Below are positions 5,841 through 8,584 of a stretch of 8,584 nt of DNA, one piece after another. Made by a program: the position numbers and the translations under genes. The stretch lies in assembly GCA_016765515.1 (NCBI GenBank), contig JAESPT010000348.1, positions 1 to 8,584 of the forward strand. Direction: 5' to 3'. Numbering within the stretch: position 1 is the first letter of the stretch; every line of letters begins with the position of its first letter. The DNA comes from Sneathiella sp. Its GTDB lineage: Bacteria; Pseudomonadota; Alphaproteobacteria; Sneathiellales; Sneathiellaceae. Below the pieces are notes generated by a model that saw only the letters and a list, made by a program, of their open reading frames with translations, did not search any database and had not been told where the DNA came from.

Positions 5841-8264
5841 ATGAACGAACAAACCCCCATTTCCCGCGAAGATCGGCTACAAAAATTGAAAGGTATCGGT
5901 TCTGCCCGCAAACGGGTAGAAGATGCGCGCTTCACCCAGGGCAAAGGCAATTATGTCGATGACTTTAATTTGCCCGGAATGCTCTTTGGTGATTTTGTCC
6001 GCTCTCCCTACGGCCATGCCCGCATCAAGAATATTGATAAAGAAGCGGCCCTCGCTGTTCCGGGTGTCATCGCAATTTTGACAGCGGAAGATTTGAAACC
6101 TCTAAACCTTCACTACATGCCCACTTTGGCTGGGGATGTACAGGCCGTGCTCGCCGATGAAAAAGTGCTTTTTCAAGGTCAGGAAGTCGCCTTTATTATT
6201 GCTGAAGATCGCTATATCGCGGCTGATGCTGTTGAGCTGGTCGATGTGGATTATGAAGAACTGCCAGCCCTTACCGACGCCTTCAAAGCCTTGGATGATG
6301 ATGCACCGCTTCTGCGAGAAGACATCAAGGACAAAATGGAAGGCGCACATGGCCCCCGTAAACATCACAATCATATCTTCCTGTGGGAAGAGGGTGACAA
6401 AACGGGTACTGAGCAGGCACTATCCGTAGCGGACGTTGTTGTTGAAGAAAAAATCACCTATCAACGCGTCCATCCCTGCCCGCTAGAGACCTGTGGCTGC
6501 GTTGCTTCCATGGATAAGATTAACGGCAAGCTGACCGTGTGGGGCACGTTCCAGGCCCCTCATGCTGTGCGGACAGTCGCCTCTCTGATCACCAATATCG
6601 CCGAACATAATATCCGGATTGTTTCCCCTGATATTGGTGGCGGTTTTGGCAACAAGGTGGGTGTCTATCCCGGTTATATCTGCTCGATAGTCGCCTCCAT
6701 AGTGACCGGCCAACCGGTAAAATGGATAGAAGATCGCATTGAGAATCTGACCGCAACAGCCTTTGCTCGCGATTACCATATGACCGGAAAAATTGCGGCA
6801 ACCAAAGATGGCAAGATTACAGGATTATGGTGCCATGTCCTGGCCGATCACGGTGCCTTCGACGCCTGCGCTGATCCGACCAAATTCCCAGCCGGTTTCT
6901 TTCACATTGTGACCGGATCCTACGACATTCCTGTCGCCTATGTTGGTGTGGACGGTGTCTACACCAACAAGGCACCCGGGGGCGTCGCATATCGCTGTTC
7001 ATTCCGGGTCACGGAAGCCGCTTATCTCATTGAGCGGATGATTGATATATTGGCCCACAAACTGGACATGGATCCTGTGGAACTTCGCCTTAAGAATTTC
7101 ATCAAAAAGGAACAGTTCCCCTATCAGTCTGCTTTGGGGTGGGAATATGACAGCGGAGATTATCATACCGCGATGGAACAGGGCATGGCAGCCGTTGATT
7201 ATTACGCTCTTCGGTCTGAACAGGCGGAAAATCGCGCAGCATTTGATCGCGGTGAAACCCGAACCCTGATGGGCATCGGAACAGCATTTTTTACTGAAAT
7301 TGTTGGTGCTGGTCCCGTGAAGAACTGCGATATCCTTGGACTTGGTATGTTTGATAGCTGCGAAATTCGCATTCATCCAACCGGTTCTGCTATAGCCCGT
7401 CTTGGCACGGTCAGTCAGGGACAAGGCCATGCGACAACCTTTGCCCAGATTGTCGCGACTGAAATTGGTATTCCGGCTGAAGATATCACCCTGGAAGAAG
7501 GCGATACGGATACAGCGCCCTATGGCCTTGGCACCTATGGCTCCCGGTCAACACCGGTGGCTGGTGCAGCAACCGCTATGGCGGGCCGGAAAATCCGGGC
7601 GAAAGCCCAGATGATTGCGGCTTATCTTCTGGAAGTTCACGAAGGGGATCTGGAATGGGATGTGGATCGCTTTCAGGTTAAAGGAAATCCGGAAGCCCAC
7701 AAGACCATGAAGGAAATTGCCTTCGCCTCCTATAACCAGGCTATTCCCGGTCTGGAACCTGGATTGGAAGCGGTTTCCTATTACGATCCGCCCAATATGA
7801 CCTATCCGTTTGGCGCTTATTTTTGTGTGGTTGATCTTGATGTGGATACGGGTGTCGTTGATGTACGCCGTTTCTATGCCTTGGACGATTGCGGTACACG
7901 GATCAATCCGATGATCATCGAAGGTCAGGTTCATGGAGGTCTGACCGAAGCCCTGGCGATCACCATGGGTCAGGAAATTTCCTATGATGAGCATGGAAAT
8001 GTAAAAGGCGGCAGTCTGATGGATTTCTATCTTCCAACCGCCGTGGAGACCCCGGTCTGGGAAACAGATTTTACAGTTACGCCATCGCCCCATCATCCTA
8101 TCGGTGCCAAAGGAGTTGGCGAAAGCCCAAATGTCGGCGGCGTACCAGCCCTGTCAAACGCAGTGAATGATGCCTTTGCCCATAAGGGTTTAACCCATAT
8201 GCAAATGCCTCATGATCATTGGCGTGTCTGGAAAACAGCCGAAAAACTCGGCCTCACAGGCTAA
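5841..8264 (+). CDS. coxL: CoxL, form I Mo-Cu catalytic subunit of aerobic CO dehydrogenase
   Basis: This 807-residue protein oxidises CO with water to CO2, releasing two electrons and two protons at a Cu-S-Mo centre bound to molybdopterin cytosine dinucleotide. O. carboxidovorans CoxL has 809 residues. The diagnostic active-site loop VAYRCSFR is at 382-389; Cys386 (codon 6996-6998) binds Cu. This is the form I signature of true CO dehydrogenases; form II proteins have AYRGAGR. Other active-site residues are present: Gln238, the GGGFGNK loop (266-272), SQGQGH (525-530) and Glu761 in GVGESP, the general base. Several long stretches (NLHYMPTLAGDVQAVLADEK, PFGAYFC, LDDCGTRINPMIIEGQVHGG) look nearly unchanged in the family. 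No signal peptide is visible, as expected for the cytoplasmic, membrane-associated enzyme. AGGAGG at 5823-5828, inside the end of coxS, is the likely ribosome binding site despite a 12-base gap. Confidence 0.98.
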   Translation: MNEQTPISREDRLQKLKGIGSARKRVEDARFTQGKGNYVDDFNLPGMLFGDFVRSPYGHARIKNIDKEAALAVPGVIAILTAEDLKPLNLHYMPTLAGDVQAVLADEKVLFQGQEVAFIIAEDRYIAADAVELVDVDYEELPALTDAFKALDDDAPLLREDIKDKMEGAHGPRKHHNHIFLWEEGDKTGTEQALSVADVVVEEKITYQRVHPCPLETCGCVASMDKINGKLTVWGTFQAPHAVRTVASLITNIAEHNIRIVSPDIGGGFGNKVGVYPGYICSIVASIVTGQPVKWIEDRIENLTATAFARDYHMTGKIAATKDGKITGLWCHVLADHGAFDACADPTKFPAGFFHIVTGSYDIPVAYVGVDGVYTNKAPGGVAYRCSFRVTEAAYLIERMIDILAHKLDMDPVELRLKNFIKKEQFPYQSALGWEYDSGDYHTAMEQGMAAVDYYALRSEQAENRAAFDRGETRTLMGIGTAFFTEIVGAGPVKNCDILGLGMFDSCEIRIHPTGSAIARLGTVSQGQGHATTFAQIVATEIGIPAEDITLEEGDTDTAPYGLGTYGSRSTPVAGAATAMAGRKIRAKAQMIAAYLLEVHEGDLEWDVDRFQVKGNPEAHKTMKEIAFASYNQAIPGLEPGLEAVSYYDPPNMTYPFGAYFCVVDLDVDTGVVDVRRFYALDDCGTRINPMIIEGQVHGGLTEALAITMGQEISYDEHGNVKGGSLMDFYLPTAVETPVWETDFTVTPSPHHPIGAKGVGESPNVGGVPALSNAVNDAFAHKGLTHMQMPHDHWRVWKTAEKLGLTG

Positions 8265-8273
8265 CAGGAACAC

Positions 8274-8305
8274 GGGCAGGCGTATTAGAAATAGAACGCC
8301 TGCCC
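8274..8305 (+). terminator. Strong hairpin between coxL and coxD (partial terminator or RNA-processing/stability element)
   Basis: GGGCAGGCGT (8274-8283) and ACGCCTGCCC (8296-8305) form an exact, GC-rich 10-bp stem with a 12-base A/T-rich loop. It starts nine bases after the coxL stop and ends 11 bases before the coxD ATG. Only CATTT follows, so termination would at most be partial. Such a hairpin could stabilise the upstream coxMSL message or lower coxD expression relative to the enzyme subunits. Confidence 0.6.
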
Positions 8306-8316
8306 CATTTCACAAT

Positions 8317-8584
8317 ATGACAGTATCCAACAGCATACAAAAGAGACTTCTAGACGCCGATTATATTGCAGATGAGAGTCTCGCAATCGCTCTACAGCTC
8401 GCCCTAGATCTAAAGCGGCCTTTGCTTCTCGAGGGAGAGGCTGGTGTCGGAAAGACCGAAATTGCCAAAGCTCTCGCGCAAATACTGGACACAAATCTGA
8501 TCCGCCTTCAATGTTACGAAGGGTTGGATGCTTCTGCCGCAATTTACGAGTGGAATTATCAAAAACAGCTTCTTTCCATAAAAG
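8317..8584 (+). CDS. coxD: CoxD, MoxR-type AAA+ ATPase for CO dehydrogenase maturation (5' part)
   Basis: The first 89 codons are present; the gene runs off the window. The Walker A motif GEAGVGKT is at 40-47, preceded by KRPLLLE (33-39) and followed by EIAKALA and the conserved IRLQCYEGLD, which is typical of CoxD and MoxR-type AAA+ proteins. In O. carboxidovorans, CoxD is a membrane-associated chaperone-like ATPase needed to insert sulfur and copper into the Mo site of CoxL. The position after coxL matches the coxMSLDEFG order, so coxE, coxF and coxG are expected to the right. The ATG at 8317 has no ribosome binding site; the preceding bases are the hairpin stem and a pyrimidine-rich stretch, so expression may be low or depend on coxL translation. 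Upstream in frame there is no better start codon. Confidence 0.92.
   Translation, partial: MTVSNSIQKRLLDADYIADESLAIALQLALDLKRPLLLEGEAGVGKTEIAKALAQILDTNLIRLQCYEGLDASAAIYEWNYQKQLLSIK

Noticed and set aside
4463..8264. Xanthine dehydrogenase, 4-hydroxybenzoyl-CoA reductase or a form II hydroxylase instead of CO dehydrogenase
   Set aside because: These share the three-subunit layout but lack the AYRCSFR loop with its Cu-binding cysteine. The neighbouring coxC and coxD also match the CO cluster.
1..8584. CRISPR arrays, insertion sequences, tRNA or rRNA genes
   Set aside because: No regularly spaced repeat array, transposase motif, terminal inverted repeats of an IS, or recognisable tRNA/rRNA sequence was seen on either strand.

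Overview
The window carries the front part of an aerobic carbon monoxide dehydrogenase (cox) cluster, with a mixed set of accessory genes upstream. The strongest evidence is the large molybdenum subunit. It has the form I active-site loop AYRCSFR, whose cysteine carries the Cu of the Mo-Cu centre. The gene order coxC-coxM-coxS-coxL-coxD matches the classic carboxidotroph arrangement. From gene order, protein similarity to the Oligotropha (Afipia) carboxidovorans proteins as I remember them, and intermediate GC, I infer an alphaproteobacterium, probably a chemoheterotroph that uses CO as a supplementary energy source. The genus cannot be read from the window.

Layout. Positions 1-61 are probably the tail of an upstream gene. 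It is followed closely by an enoyl-CoA hydratase/isomerase superfamily gene (68-850) in which both canonical catalytic glutamates are replaced. A stand-alone gene for a GNAT-like protein (946-1491) comes next, with a near-perfect direct repeat just upstream of it. On the opposite strand lies a PhnA/YjdM-type zinc-ribbon protein (1513-2094), whose upstream region contains a large palindrome. A glutathione S-transferase-like gene (2295-2921) follows on the plus strand. None of these five has an evident role in CO oxidation.

From 3095 to the window end all genes are on the plus strand. coxC encodes a seven-helix MHYT sensor fused to a LytTR DNA-binding domain. The 180 bp between coxC and coxM is dense in direct and inverted repeats and is the best candidate for the control region of the enzyme operon. 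coxM (FAD subunit), coxS (two [2Fe-2S] clusters) and coxL (Mo-Cu catalytic subunit) are tightly packed. A strong 10-bp-stem hairpin separates coxL from coxD. coxD encodes an AAA+ ATPase for active-site maturation and is cut by the window end.

How the genes work together. CoxL oxidises CO with water to CO2. Electrons pass through the CoxS clusters to FAD on CoxM and then to the respiratory chain. CoxD helps insert sulfur and copper into the Mo site. CoxC is a plausible membrane-bound, gas-sensing regulator of the operon; that role is inferred. I found no wholly new system. The most unusual items are the hydratase homologue without its catalytic residues, the repeat-rich coxC-coxM interval and the coxL-coxD hairpin.
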